A stretch of 8,863 bases of DNA from Desulfuromonas sp. (lineage in GTDB: Bacteria; Desulfobacterota; Desulfuromonadia; Desulfuromonadales; SZUA-401), in NCBI GenBank assembly GCA_002869605.1, contig PKUI01000012.1:1-8863 (forward strand), in the 5' to 3' direction. Each line of letters starts with the position of its first letter. Position 1 is the stretch's first letter. This document shows, piece by piece, positions 1-6,406 of this stretch. The translations under genes and the position numbers were made by a program. Below the pieces are notes generated by a model that saw nothing but the letters and a program-made list of their open reading frames with translations, searched no databases and had not been told where the DNA came from.

Positions 1-41
1 ACTTTGTACTGTTTTCCTCCGGTCTTAATCACCGCGTACAT
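1..41 (-). CDS. rplU: Ribosomal protein L21, N-terminal fragment (cut by window edge)
   Basis: Only the first 13 complete codons lie in the window. They read MYAVIKTGGKQYK on the minus strand and the next codon begins as Val. This is the highly conserved start of bacterial 50S subunit protein L21, which binds 23S rRNA. The ATG at 41-39 is preceded by a GAGGTG Shine-Dalgarno (complement of 51-57) about 9 nt upstream, and by a near-consensus promoter at 87-115. In many bacteria rplU is followed by rpmA (L27) and obg, which would lie left of the window. The gene is truncated here only by the window boundary. The identification depends on a short but very characteristic motif. Confidence 0.95.
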   Translation of the reverse strand, partial: MYAVIKTGGKQYK

Positions 42-86
42 GCCAGACATTCACCTCACTTTCAAACTTTATTTCTGGAACGGGGA

Positions 87-115
87 ACTATACTGATGCT
101 CCCGATCCGTGTCAA
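87..115 (-). promoter_or_regulatory. Sigma-70 promoter for rplU
   Basis: On the minus strand a perfect -35 TTGACA (complement of 110-115) is followed by a 17-nt spacer and a -10 TATAGT (complement of 87-92, five of six consensus bases). The predicted start site near position 80 gives a leader of about 39 nt with a GAGGTG Shine-Dalgarno before the L21 start codon. Strength and spacing suggest strong housekeeping transcription, so L21 is expressed independently of the upstream rng even though the genes are co-directional. Confidence 0.88.
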
Positions 116-138
116 GGGAATTTTCCCCTGTTTTTCAA

Positions 139-530
139 TCATCTACACCCCATTAAACCCAAGCCGCCGGGGGCGCCCGGCTCGCGCCTTACTTTCTTTA
201 AACGCGCAAAGAAAGTAAGCAAAGAAACTCGCCCGAGCTCCTTGCCCGCCAAAAATCGGCGGGTTCCCTCCGCGACAAAACCTTCAGCCGGGCCTTCGCC
301 ATGCGCTTCGCTTAACTCTTCGGCCTTTTTCGGCTTCAGGCCTTGCCACTCCGGCTGCGTCACACGGGAGGGCACACCCCTCCACCGCACTGAAGTACAT
401 AAAAAACGCACACCTCAGGGTGCGGAGAAGTGCTGCCATGCAAGGCGGCGCAGGCTCGAGGAGTGAGGCGTAGCGGAAGCTACGTCGCAGCGACGCGAAA
501 CCAGCCAACGCCGCAGGGGAGTGCTTATTC
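139..530. repeat. Structured non-coding spacer rich in inverted repeats, probable dispersed intergenic repeat
   Basis: The roughly 500-bp gap between rng and rplU has no convincing gene but much secondary structure. It holds: a perfect 12-bp inverted repeat (arms 188-199 and 208-219, CTTACTTTCTTT, 8-nt loop); a 6-bp GCCGGG/CCCGGC pair (166-171, 176-181); a 6-bp CCCGCC/GGCGGG pair (245-250, 258-263); a 6-bp CGTAGC/GCTACG pair with GGAA loop (469-474, 479-484); and CGTCGC/GCGACG (483-488, 490-495) sharing two bases with the previous hairpin. The AAAGAAAGTAAGC word and the dense hairpins resemble multi-copy repeats found between genes in many proteobacteria. Copy number cannot be judged from one window. 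Short open frames across it (such as 139-411 minus) have proline/arginine-rich translations and look spurious. Confidence 0.5.
401..424 (-). terminator. Rho-independent terminator downstream of rng
   Basis: Read on the minus strand, CGCACCC, loop TGA and GGTGTGCG form a stem of 5 bp plus 2 bp with one bulged T, followed at once by six T residues (406-401). It lies about 115 nt past the rng stop codon in the right orientation to end the radical SAM-rng transcript. It sits inside the repeat-rich spacer, so it may have arrived as part of that element. The bulge makes it moderate in strength. Confidence 0.5.
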
Positions 531-537
531 GCGCCCC

Positions 538-2049
538 TCAGCCAACCGAGATCTCATACTGCTCCAGGTGGAACCCGGGCCGCGGGTTAATCACAATCTC
601 GCGCCCAAAGTGCTGTTCAATCTCCTCGATGCCGTTGCGCTCTTCATCGTAAAGCAGAGCCGCCACGTCGGGATGCACCAGCAAGGTCACCCGCTTCTCC
701 GGCAGGTCGCTCAGTTCACGCATCAGTTCGCGGAAGATCTCGTAGACCATGGTGGTGCAGCTCTTGACGTAACCCTTCCCCTCGCAATAAGGACACGGTT
801 CGCACAGTGAGCGCCCGAGACTCTCACGCACCCGCTTGCGGGTCATTTCGACCAGGCCGAGCTCGGAGATCTTGAGGATATTGGTCTTGCTCTTATCGTT
901 CTTGAGCGTCTCCTCGAGTGCCGCATGCACCTTCTCGCGATGCGCCTCCCTCTCCATGTCAATGAAATCGATGATGATCAGGCCACCGATATTGCGCAGA
1001 CGGAGCTGGAAGGCGACCTCCTTGACCGCCTCGAGGTTGGTCTTGAGGATGGTATCTTCGAGGTTGTGCTTGCCGACGAAGCGTCCGGTGTTGACATCAA
1101 CCGCAACCAACGCTTCGGTCTGCTCGATGATGATGTAGCCACCACTTTTCAGCCATACCTTGCGCCCCAACGCACGTGCGATCTCGATCTCGAGACCGAA
1201 AGCGTCGAAGATCGGCTCGTCGCCGTGGTATTTCTCGATCTTGTAGGTGAGCTTCGGCATGAAGGTACCGATGAAGCGCACCACCTTGTCATACTCCTCC
1301 TGGGAGTCGACCACGATGCGCGCCACGTCCTCGGTGAGGATGTCGCGCAGCACCTTGCAGGTGACATCGAGCTCCGAATGGATCAGCGCCGGGGCGCCGT
1401 GGTGATCGATCACCCGCTGAATCTCTTCCCACTGGCTGGCGAGAAACTCCATGTCGGAGCGCAGGTCGTCGTCGCTCTTGCCCTCGGAGACGGTGCGCAC
1501 GATGAAGCCGGTCCCCTCGGGACGCATCTCCTCGACCAGTGCACGCAGCCGCTCCTTTTCATCCTCGTCCTCGATACGGCGACTGATGCCGATATGGTTG
1601 ACGGTCGGCATGTAGACCAGGTGACGCCCGGGGAGCGAGATATGGGTGGTGATGCGCGCCCCCTTGGTGCCGATCGGTTCCTTGGCGATCTGCACCAGTA
1701 CCTCCTGCCCTTCCTCGAGCAGCTCCTCGATCGGCGGCAGTTCGGGGTGATGTTCGTCGTTCTCCCCCTCGGTCAGACCGTTGCCGTTCACGCCGTCGAC
1801 GATCTCCTCGACCGCGTGCATCGCATCGAGTACATCGGCGACGTACAGAAACGCCGCCTTCTCCAGGCCAATATCGACAAACGCCGCCTGCATACCGGGA
1901 AGAACGCGGATCACGCGTCCCTTGTAGATATTCCCCACGATCCCACGATCACTGCCGCGCTCGATGTAAAGCTCGGCGATATGTCCACCCTCGAGCAGGG
2001 CGACACGGGTCTCCTGGGACGTGGTGTTGATCACCAGTTCCTTGGTCAT
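538..2049 (-). CDS. rng: Ribonuclease G (RNase E/G family endoribonuclease)
   Basis: A 503-residue cytoplasmic endoribonuclease of the RNase E/G family, which matures rRNA 5' ends and cuts single-stranded AU-rich RNA. Length is close to E. coli RNase G (489). The N-terminal part (residues about 36-140) is the S1 RNA-binding domain, starting GNIYKGRVIRVLPGMQAAFVDIG. It carries an acidic, Gly/Asn/Glu-rich insertion at about 75-112. The RNase H-like and DNase I-like catalytic core follows. Asp318 (AVDVNTG) and Asp361 (IIIDFIDM) are 43 residues apart, exactly as the Mg-binding Asp303/Asp346 of RNase E. The zinc-link CPxC is C419-PY-C422, 58 residues after Asp361 as in RNase E. There is no long C-terminal degradosome scaffold, so this is RNase G rather than full RNase E. 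GGAG (2057-2060) lies 7 nt before the ATG. It is probably co-transcribed with the radical SAM gene 113 nt upstream. Confidence 0.95.
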   Translation of the reverse strand: MTKELVINTTSQETRVALLEGGHIAELYIERGSDRGIVGNIYKGRVIRVLPGMQAAFVDIGLEKAAFLYVADVLDAMHAVEEIVDGVNGNGLTEGENDEHHPELPPIEELLEEGQEVLVQIAKEPIGTKGARITTHISLPGRHLVYMPTVNHIGISRRIEDEDEKERLRALVEEMRPEGTGFIVRTVSEGKSDDDLRSDMEFLASQWEEIQRVIDHHGAPALIHSELDVTCKVLRDILTEDVARIVVDSQEEYDKVVRFIGTFMPKLTYKIEKYHGDEPIFDAFGLEIEIARALGRKVWLKSGGYIIIEQTEALVAVDVNTGRFVGKHNLEDTILKTNLEAVKEVAFQLRLRNIGGLIIIDFIDMEREAHREKVHAALEETLKNDKSKTNILKISELGLVEMTRKRVRESLGRSLCEPCPYCEGKGYVKSCTTMVYEIFRELMRELSDLPEKRVTLLVHPDVAALLYDEERNGIEEIEQHFGREIVINPRPGFHLEQYEISVG

Positions 2050-2162
2050 ATCAATTCTCCAAATCTATCTGAATTTAAAAATAAACTGTTCATGGCGAGG
2101 GAGCCGGGCCCGGAGGGCGGCTGCCACCTCATGCTCTCATTCTAATCAAAATACACAGGACT

Positions 2163-4655
2163 CTAAACCTCGAGATCTACCAATTCGACGGCAGTTTTAC
2201 GCATCCCAAGCTCACGTGCCTGCTCAAAGTCGAGTCCAAGCAGGTGTGCCGCCACCAGGATCGGGCTGCCGCGCCGCATCGTCATCAGCAACACTCCGTC
2301 CTGCAGCTCGAGCGAGTCGACCCAGGGACGGACATCGACCTCGACCATGCGCTTCCCCTTGGGCCGCGTCAAAATGACGCTTTCGCTCTCCAGAAACGCC
2401 TCCAAGGCCTCATGCAGATCACAGCCGGCCGGCAACTGCAACCGGTAGTGGCTGGCCCGAATGCATGTCGAAGGGGACGGCACTGTGCGCGGGAGCACGG
2501 CCCCCTCGAGCAGGCGGAACCCTTCCGGCAGTTCGGCGTTGAGGCGCTCGACGACTTCGCGCGCCGCAAGCGGACGGGTCAGCTCGAGATCGATCAGTTC
2601 GGCATCGCTCTCAACCCCGGTCGGTAGCGCCTCGGAAAACGAGACCTTCGGCTTGGGGTTGAAGCCAGCCGAGTAGCGCAGCGGCAAACCGGCACGCAGC
2701 ACGGTACGATGAAAGGCGTGCATGTAGTCAAGGTGCCCGAGAAAGCGCATGCGCCCATCCTTGCGCATGCGCAGACGCACCCGGTAATGCTCCTCGCCGG
2801 CCGACGGCACCGCCGGCAATGCTTCCAGATCGAGTTCGCGTGTCTGCAGCAGGCGCATTTTGCGCGCCTCGAAGTCGCACACTCCGCAGCCGCTACACTC
2901 GCCGCCGCGACAATCGGGGGTATACTCCTCGCGCAGTGCCTTATGGCGTTCGCCGAGCAGCCAGGCTTTAGGGATACGGCAGTCGATATGCTCCCAGGGG
3001 AGGATCTCGTCTTCGCTCCGTTCGCGCAGGTACCAGAGCGGGTCGATGCCGCAATTCTCCAAGGCCTGCTGCCAGAGAGCCCAATCGAAATGTTCCCGCC
3101 AGCCATCGAAGCGGCAGCCGAGCCGATGCGCCTCGCTCAGCAGCGCACCGAGGCGGCGGTCGCCACGGGCAAACAGTCCCTCAAGCAGCGAGGCCGGGGC
3201 ATCGTGCCATTTCAGACGTAACTTCTTGTAACGCAGTTCGTCGCGCAGCAGGTTCTGACGCCGCACGGTCTCCTCGATGCCGACCTGGGCCTCCCACTGA
3301 AAAGGGGTATGCGGCTTCGGCACGAAGGTCGAGACCGAAACGTTGACGTCTCCGCCCCCTTGCGTCCCCTTGGCGCCGCGCTTGACCTGGGCGGCGAGGT
3401 CGACGATCGCGTGCAGGTCGGTGTCGCTTTCAGTCGGTAGTCCGAGCATGAAGTAGAGCTTGATGGTGCGCCAGCCGAGTTCAAAAGCACTGCGGGTCGC
3501 AGCCAGCAGGTCGGCCTCTTCGATCCCCTTGTTGATCACGTTGCGCAGCCGCTCGCTTCCCGCCTCCGGCGCCATGGTGAAGCCGGTCTTGCGAACCTTG
3601 CGGACCTCCTCCATCAGCTCCTCGGTCAGCGAGCCGACGCGCAGGCTCGGCAGGCTGATCGCCACCCGCTGCTCGGCATAGCGACGCATCAACCCCTTGA
3701 GCAGCGGTTCGATGCAGCTATAATCGCCACTTGAGAGGCTCAGCAACGAAACTTCGTCGTAACCGCTGCTCTCCAACGCCTGATCTATGATTTCGGCAAG
3801 CTTTTCCGGGCTCCGTTCACGCACCGGGCGATACCAGTTTCCAGCCTGGCAGAAACGGCAGCCACGGGTACAACCGCGGGCGATCTCGACCGCTACCCGG
3901 TCATGCACCGTGCCCATAAACGGTACGATCGGGCGGGTCGGATACGGGGCAGCTTCGAGATCGTTCAGCACACGCCGTCGCACCTTGCTGTAGTCTGCGA
4001 GCTGCGGCGCAATTTCACTGATTCGGCCATCGTCATGGTAACGGACCTCGAACAGCGACGGGACATAGAGCCCCTCGAGCTTTGCCAGGCGTTTGAGCAG
4101 CGCGGCGCGGTCCTCGCCGTCAGCGCGGCTGCTGCGCAGCGCCTCACACAGCTCGACCACCGCTTCCTCACCATCGCCGATCACGGCACAATCGAAGAAA
4201 TCGGCCAGCGGCTCCGGATTACCGGCACACGGTCCGCCCACCACCACCAGCGGATGTTCGTCGTTACGCTCGCTGGCGCGCATCGGCACCCCACCAAGCT
4301 CGAGCATATTCAGCAGGTTGGTGTAAGAGAGCTCGTACTGCAGAGTAAAGCCGAGAATATCGAAGTCGCACAACGGCTGCTGCGACTCGAGACTGGTCAA
4401 AGAACCACCGGCACTGCGCAGCTCTTGCTCCATGTCGGGCCACGGCGCGTAAACCCTCTCGGCAGCGACCCAGTCGAGGTCATTAAGGACCTTGTAGAGG
4501 ATCGGAAAGCCGATATGGCTCATGCCGACCTCGTAGACGTCGGGGAATGCCAGGGCGAAGGTCACCTCGACTTGCGAGCGATCCTTACAGCGGCTGCCGG
4601 CTTCGGCGCCGAGGTAACGAGCCGGGCGGCTAACCCGGTTAAGTGCGTATTCCAT
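2163..4655 (-). CDS. B12-binding-like radical SAM protein (TIGR03960 type) fused to a DUF2344/TIGR03936 domain
   Basis: About 830 residues from the preferred ATG. The N-terminal region (about 25-200) resembles the cobalamin-binding-like domain of this family (FALAFPDVYEVGMSHIGF...). The radical SAM core has the 4Fe-4S motif C262-TRG-C266-RF-C269, so it should cleave S-adenosylmethionine to a 5'-deoxyadenosyl radical. Four more cysteines (582, 587, 590, 593, in CRGGECSGCGVC) could bind a second cluster. From about residue 623 there is a DUF2344/TIGR03936 domain (YRVRLRMRKDGRMRFLGHLD, GFNPKPKVSFSEALPTG). The substrate is unknown; linkage to RNase G and L21 suggests, without proof, RNA or ribosome modification. 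The open frame extends upstream to a TTG at 4745, but the MEYALNRVSRPARYLG start matches the usual family N-terminus as I recall it, and the extra 30 residues are unlike it. No strong Shine-Dalgarno marks either start. Confidence 0.92.
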   Translation of the reverse strand: MEYALNRVSRPARYLGAEAGSRCKDRSQVEVTFALAFPDVYEVGMSHIGFPILYKVLNDLDWVAAERVYAPWPDMEQELRSAGGSLTSLESQQPLCDFDILGFTLQYELSYTNLLNMLELGGVPMRASERNDEHPLVVVGGPCAGNPEPLADFFDCAVIGDGEEAVVELCEALRSSRADGEDRAALLKRLAKLEGLYVPSLFEVRYHDDGRISEIAPQLADYSKVRRRVLNDLEAAPYPTRPIVPFMGTVHDRVAVEIARGCTRGCRFCQAGNWYRPVRERSPEKLAEIIDQALESSGYDEVSLLSLSSGDYSCIEPLLKGLMRRYAEQRVAISLPSLRVGSLTEELMEEVRKVRKTGFTMAPEAGSERLRNVINKGIEEADLLAATRSAFELGWRTIKLYFMLGLPTESDTDLHAIVDLAAQVKRGAKGTQGGGDVNVSVSTFVPKPHTPFQWEAQVGIEETVRRQNLLRDELRYKKLRLKWHDAPASLLEGLFARGDRRLGALLSEAHRLGCRFDGWREHFDWALWQQALENCGIDPLWYLRERSEDEILPWEHIDCRIPKAWLLGERHKALREEYTPDCRGGECSGCGVCDFEARKMRLLQTRELDLEALPAVPSAGEEHYRVRLRMRKDGRMRFLGHLDYMHAFHRTVLRAGLPLRYSAGFNPKPKVSFSEALPTGVESDAELIDLELTRPLAAREVVERLNAELPEGFRLLEGAVLPRTVPSPSTCIRASHYRLQLPAGCDLHEALEAFLESESVILTRPKGKRMVEVDVRPWVDSLELQDGVLLMTMRRGSPILVAAHLLGLDFEQARELGMRKTAVELVDLEV

Positions 4656-4697
4656 CAAATCTATTTCATACTCTCTTGGATTCAGGCGCAAACTAAC

Positions 4698-4726
4698 AAG
4701 ATAACATCGTGAGGCATCAAGGCCAA
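4698..4726 (-). promoter_or_regulatory. Weak candidate promoter for the radical SAM-rng transcript
   Basis: On the minus strand TTGGCC (complement of 4721-4726) is separated by 17 nt from TATCTT (complement of 4698-4703), each matching four of six consensus bases. A start near 4691 would give a short leader before the ATG at 4655 and would place the alternative TTG start (4745) outside the transcript. The match is weak; I found no clearer pair in the divergent spacer for either direction. Confidence 0.27.
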
Positions 4727-4811
4727 GCCCTTTTAGTGCACGCAAAGAGCTTCCCTGTATCGGTTTTTTCGTATACGTTAAGACAACACTTCACACAGTA
4801 ACGAGGAACCG

Positions 4812-5537
4812 ATGAGCACCAAGCTTCTACCCCCCGAAACCGACCTGCACATTCACACCGTGGCATCGGGACACGCCTTCAGCACCATCAACGAAATCGC
4901 CCTGGCGGCGGCCAACCGAGGCTTGCTCGCCGTCGGCATGACTGATCACGGCCCTTCGCTGCCCGGGGGACCACACGCCTACCACTTCGCCTCGCTGCGC
5001 TTCATCCCCCAGGAAATCCACGGCGTGCGCATCCTCAAAGGCGTCGAGGCCAACATCCTGGCTGCTGGCAAGCTCGACCTGGAGGCACGCTACCTCGAAC
5101 GGCTCGAACTGGTGATCGCCGGCTTTCATGACGGTTGCGGCTTCCGTTCGGGCAACATTAAGCACAACACGCGGGTACTGTGTGCCGCCATGGACATGCC
5201 CAAGATCAAAATCATCAGCCACCCGGGCAATCCGCGCTTTCCTGTCGACCACGAGGTCATCGTCAAACATGCCGCCAACAGCGGCACCGCCATCGAAGTC
5301 AACAACTCGAGCTTCAGCATCAGCCGCGGGGGGGACAGCAGCAACATCGAAAGCATCGTCCACCTGTGCACCAAGCACCCGGCACTGCTGGCGATCAACA
5401 GCGACGCACATATCAGCCAACAGGTCGGTGAAATCGAATACGCGCGTCGGCTTGTCGAAGAAGCCGGCATTCCTGCCGATCGAATCATCAACCGCACCCT
5501 TGAGAGCACCCTCGCATTTCTTGACCTTGAGGCTTGA
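4812..5537 (+). CDS. PHP-domain metal-dependent phosphoesterase, YcdX type
   Basis: A 241-residue soluble protein of the polymerase-and-histidinol-phosphatase (PHP) superfamily, closest in layout to E. coli YcdX (245 residues), a trinuclear-zinc phosphatase of uncertain physiological substrate. All nine expected metal ligands are visible with near-identical spacing: His13 and His15 (DLHIHT), His21, His46 (TDHG), Glu79 (GVEAN), His106 (GFHDG), His137 (SHPGN), Asp198 and His200 (SDAH). It should be an active hydrolase. There is no signal peptide or membrane segment. The ATG has GAGGAA (4803-4808) 3 nt upstream. The gene is divergent from the radical SAM gene, sharing a spacer of about 155 bp, and lies 52 nt ahead of the carbonic anhydrase in the same direction, probably in one transcript. 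Histidinol phosphatase is less likely given the YcdX-like spacing and absence of his genes nearby. Confidence 0.9.
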   Translation: MSTKLLPPETDLHIHTVASGHAFSTINEIALAAANRGLLAVGMTDHGPSLPGGPHAYHFASLRFIPQEIHGVRILKGVEANILAAGKLDLEARYLERLELVIAGFHDGCGFRSGNIKHNTRVLCAAMDMPKIKIISHPGNPRFPVDHEVIVKHAANSGTAIEVNNSSFSISRGGDSSNIESIVHLCTKHPALLAINSDAHISQQVGEIEYARRLVEEAGIPADRIINRTLESTLAFLDLEA

Positions 5538-5589
5538 ATCGGGCTAAAAGAATTCTTCACACTAGTAAAGCTTTCGGAACGGAGCCGGA

Positions 5590-6228
5590 ATGGAGAATCG
5601 ACTGCTCGAGGGGTTTCTGCGCTTTCGCCAGGAAGACTTCGAAAGCCACCAGAAGCTGTTTCAAGAGCTGGGCCGCTCGCAAAAGCCGCACAACCTGTTC
5701 ATCGGTTGCGCCGACTCGCGCGTGGTGCCGAACCTGATCACCCAGACCACCCCGGGCGAACTGTTCACGGTGCGTAACGTCGCCAACATCGTCCCCCCCT
5801 ACCGGGTCAGCACCGAGTACGCCGCCACCACCTCGGCCATCGAGTACGCCGTGCAGGCACTGAAGGTCGAATCGATTGTGGTCTGCGGTCACTCCAACTG
5901 CGGCGGCTGCTCAGCCTTGCACCTCCCCCCTCAAGATCTCGAAAAGCTGCCCAATGTCCGCAAATGGCTGGAAATCCTCGAACCGGTCAAAATCGAAGTC
6001 GACAAGCTCGCCCCTCCCGGCAGCCCCGAAGGCTCTCCGGAGGAACGGGAGTGGCTTACCGAGCAGGTCAACATCGTCCACCAGCTGCGCAACCTGCTCA
6101 CCTACCCGTACATCCGCAGCAAACTCGGAACAGGAGAACTGAAAATCTTCGGCTGGTACTACATGATCGAAACCGGCGAAATTTTCAACTACAACCCCGA
6201 CACCAAGACCTTCGACCCGGTTTCGTAG
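5590..6228 (+). CDS. Beta-class carbonic anhydrase
   Basis: A 212-residue cytoplasmic zinc enzyme that interconverts CO2 and bicarbonate, supplying bicarbonate to carboxylases and helping pH balance. Zinc ligands are Cys40 (FIGCADSRV), His101 and Cys104 (CGHSNCGGC). The Asp42-Arg44 catalytic dyad is intact. The VRNVAN segment at 61-66 and the C-terminal GWYYMIETGEIFNY block (about 188-201) are also typical. Length is usual for bacterial Can/CynT enzymes (about 220). No cyanate-metabolism genes are nearby, so a CynT role is unsupported. Start: GGAG (5581-5584) lies 5 nt before the ATG. It follows the PHP gene by 52 nt with no clear promoter between them, and ends before a strong terminator, so it is probably the last gene of a two-gene unit. 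No functional link to the PHP protein is evident. Confidence 0.95.
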   Translation: MENRLLEGFLRFRQEDFESHQKLFQELGRSQKPHNLFIGCADSRVVPNLITQTTPGELFTVRNVANIVPPYRVSTEYAATTSAIEYAVQALKVESIVVCGHSNCGGCSALHLPPQDLEKLPNVRKWLEILEPVKIEVDKLAPPGSPEGSPEEREWLTEQVNIVHQLRNLLTYPYIRSKLGTGELKIFGWYYMIETGEIFNYNPDTKTFDPVS

Positions 6229-6254
6229 CCCAGCCAACCAGAGCATAACACCCC

Positions 6255-6280
6255 AAAAGCCGCCCCTTCGGGCGGCTTTT
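6255..6280 (+). terminator. Rho-independent terminator after the carbonic anhydrase
   Basis: A perfect stem AAAAGCCGCCC (6255-6265) / GGGCGGCTTTT (6270-6280) with a CTTC loop, 26 nt past the stop codon. The GC core is 7 bp and flanked by A and T tracts, so it could work in both directions. It ends the PHP-carbonic anhydrase transcript and separates it from the convergent porin gene. Confidence 0.92.
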
Positions 6281-6340
6281 CAATTGCATACCATCGCCAT
6301 TCATCCGAACCGCTTAAACAGGGTGCAGACACGGTAGAAA

Positions 6341-6371
6341 AAGAAAAGGCCCGGGTGAAACCACCCGGGCC
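6341..6371 (-). terminator. Rho-independent terminator after the porin gene
   Basis: On the minus strand a perfect 10-bp stem GGCCCGGGTG / CACCCGGGCC (arms 6362-6371 and 6348-6357) with a GTTT loop is followed by TTTTCTTTTT. It lies 35 nt beyond the TAA at 6409-6407. Its position fits a transcript that continues through the in-frame TGA to the distal stop. A terminator would also sit here had the gene decayed recently. Confidence 0.92.
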
Positions 6372-6406
6372 GATTGCATGCGAATCACTAACTAGGAGGC
6401 AGTGAT

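Noticed and set aside
139..411. Minus-strand 90-codon frame in the rng-rplU spacer
   Set aside because: It runs through several inverted repeats and has no ribosome site. Its Arg/Gly/Pro-rich translation looks like a chance frame through a structured repeat.
925..2145. Long plus-strand open frame (406 codons) opposite rng
   Set aside because: It is antisense to RNase G, whose catalytic and zinc motifs are intact; the translation has no recognisable motif.
4656..4745. Upstream TTG extension of the radical SAM protein (30 residues)
   Set aside because: The family typically begins close to the SRPARYLG motif as I recall it; the extension has no matching features, and the weak promoter candidate lies downstream of the TTG.
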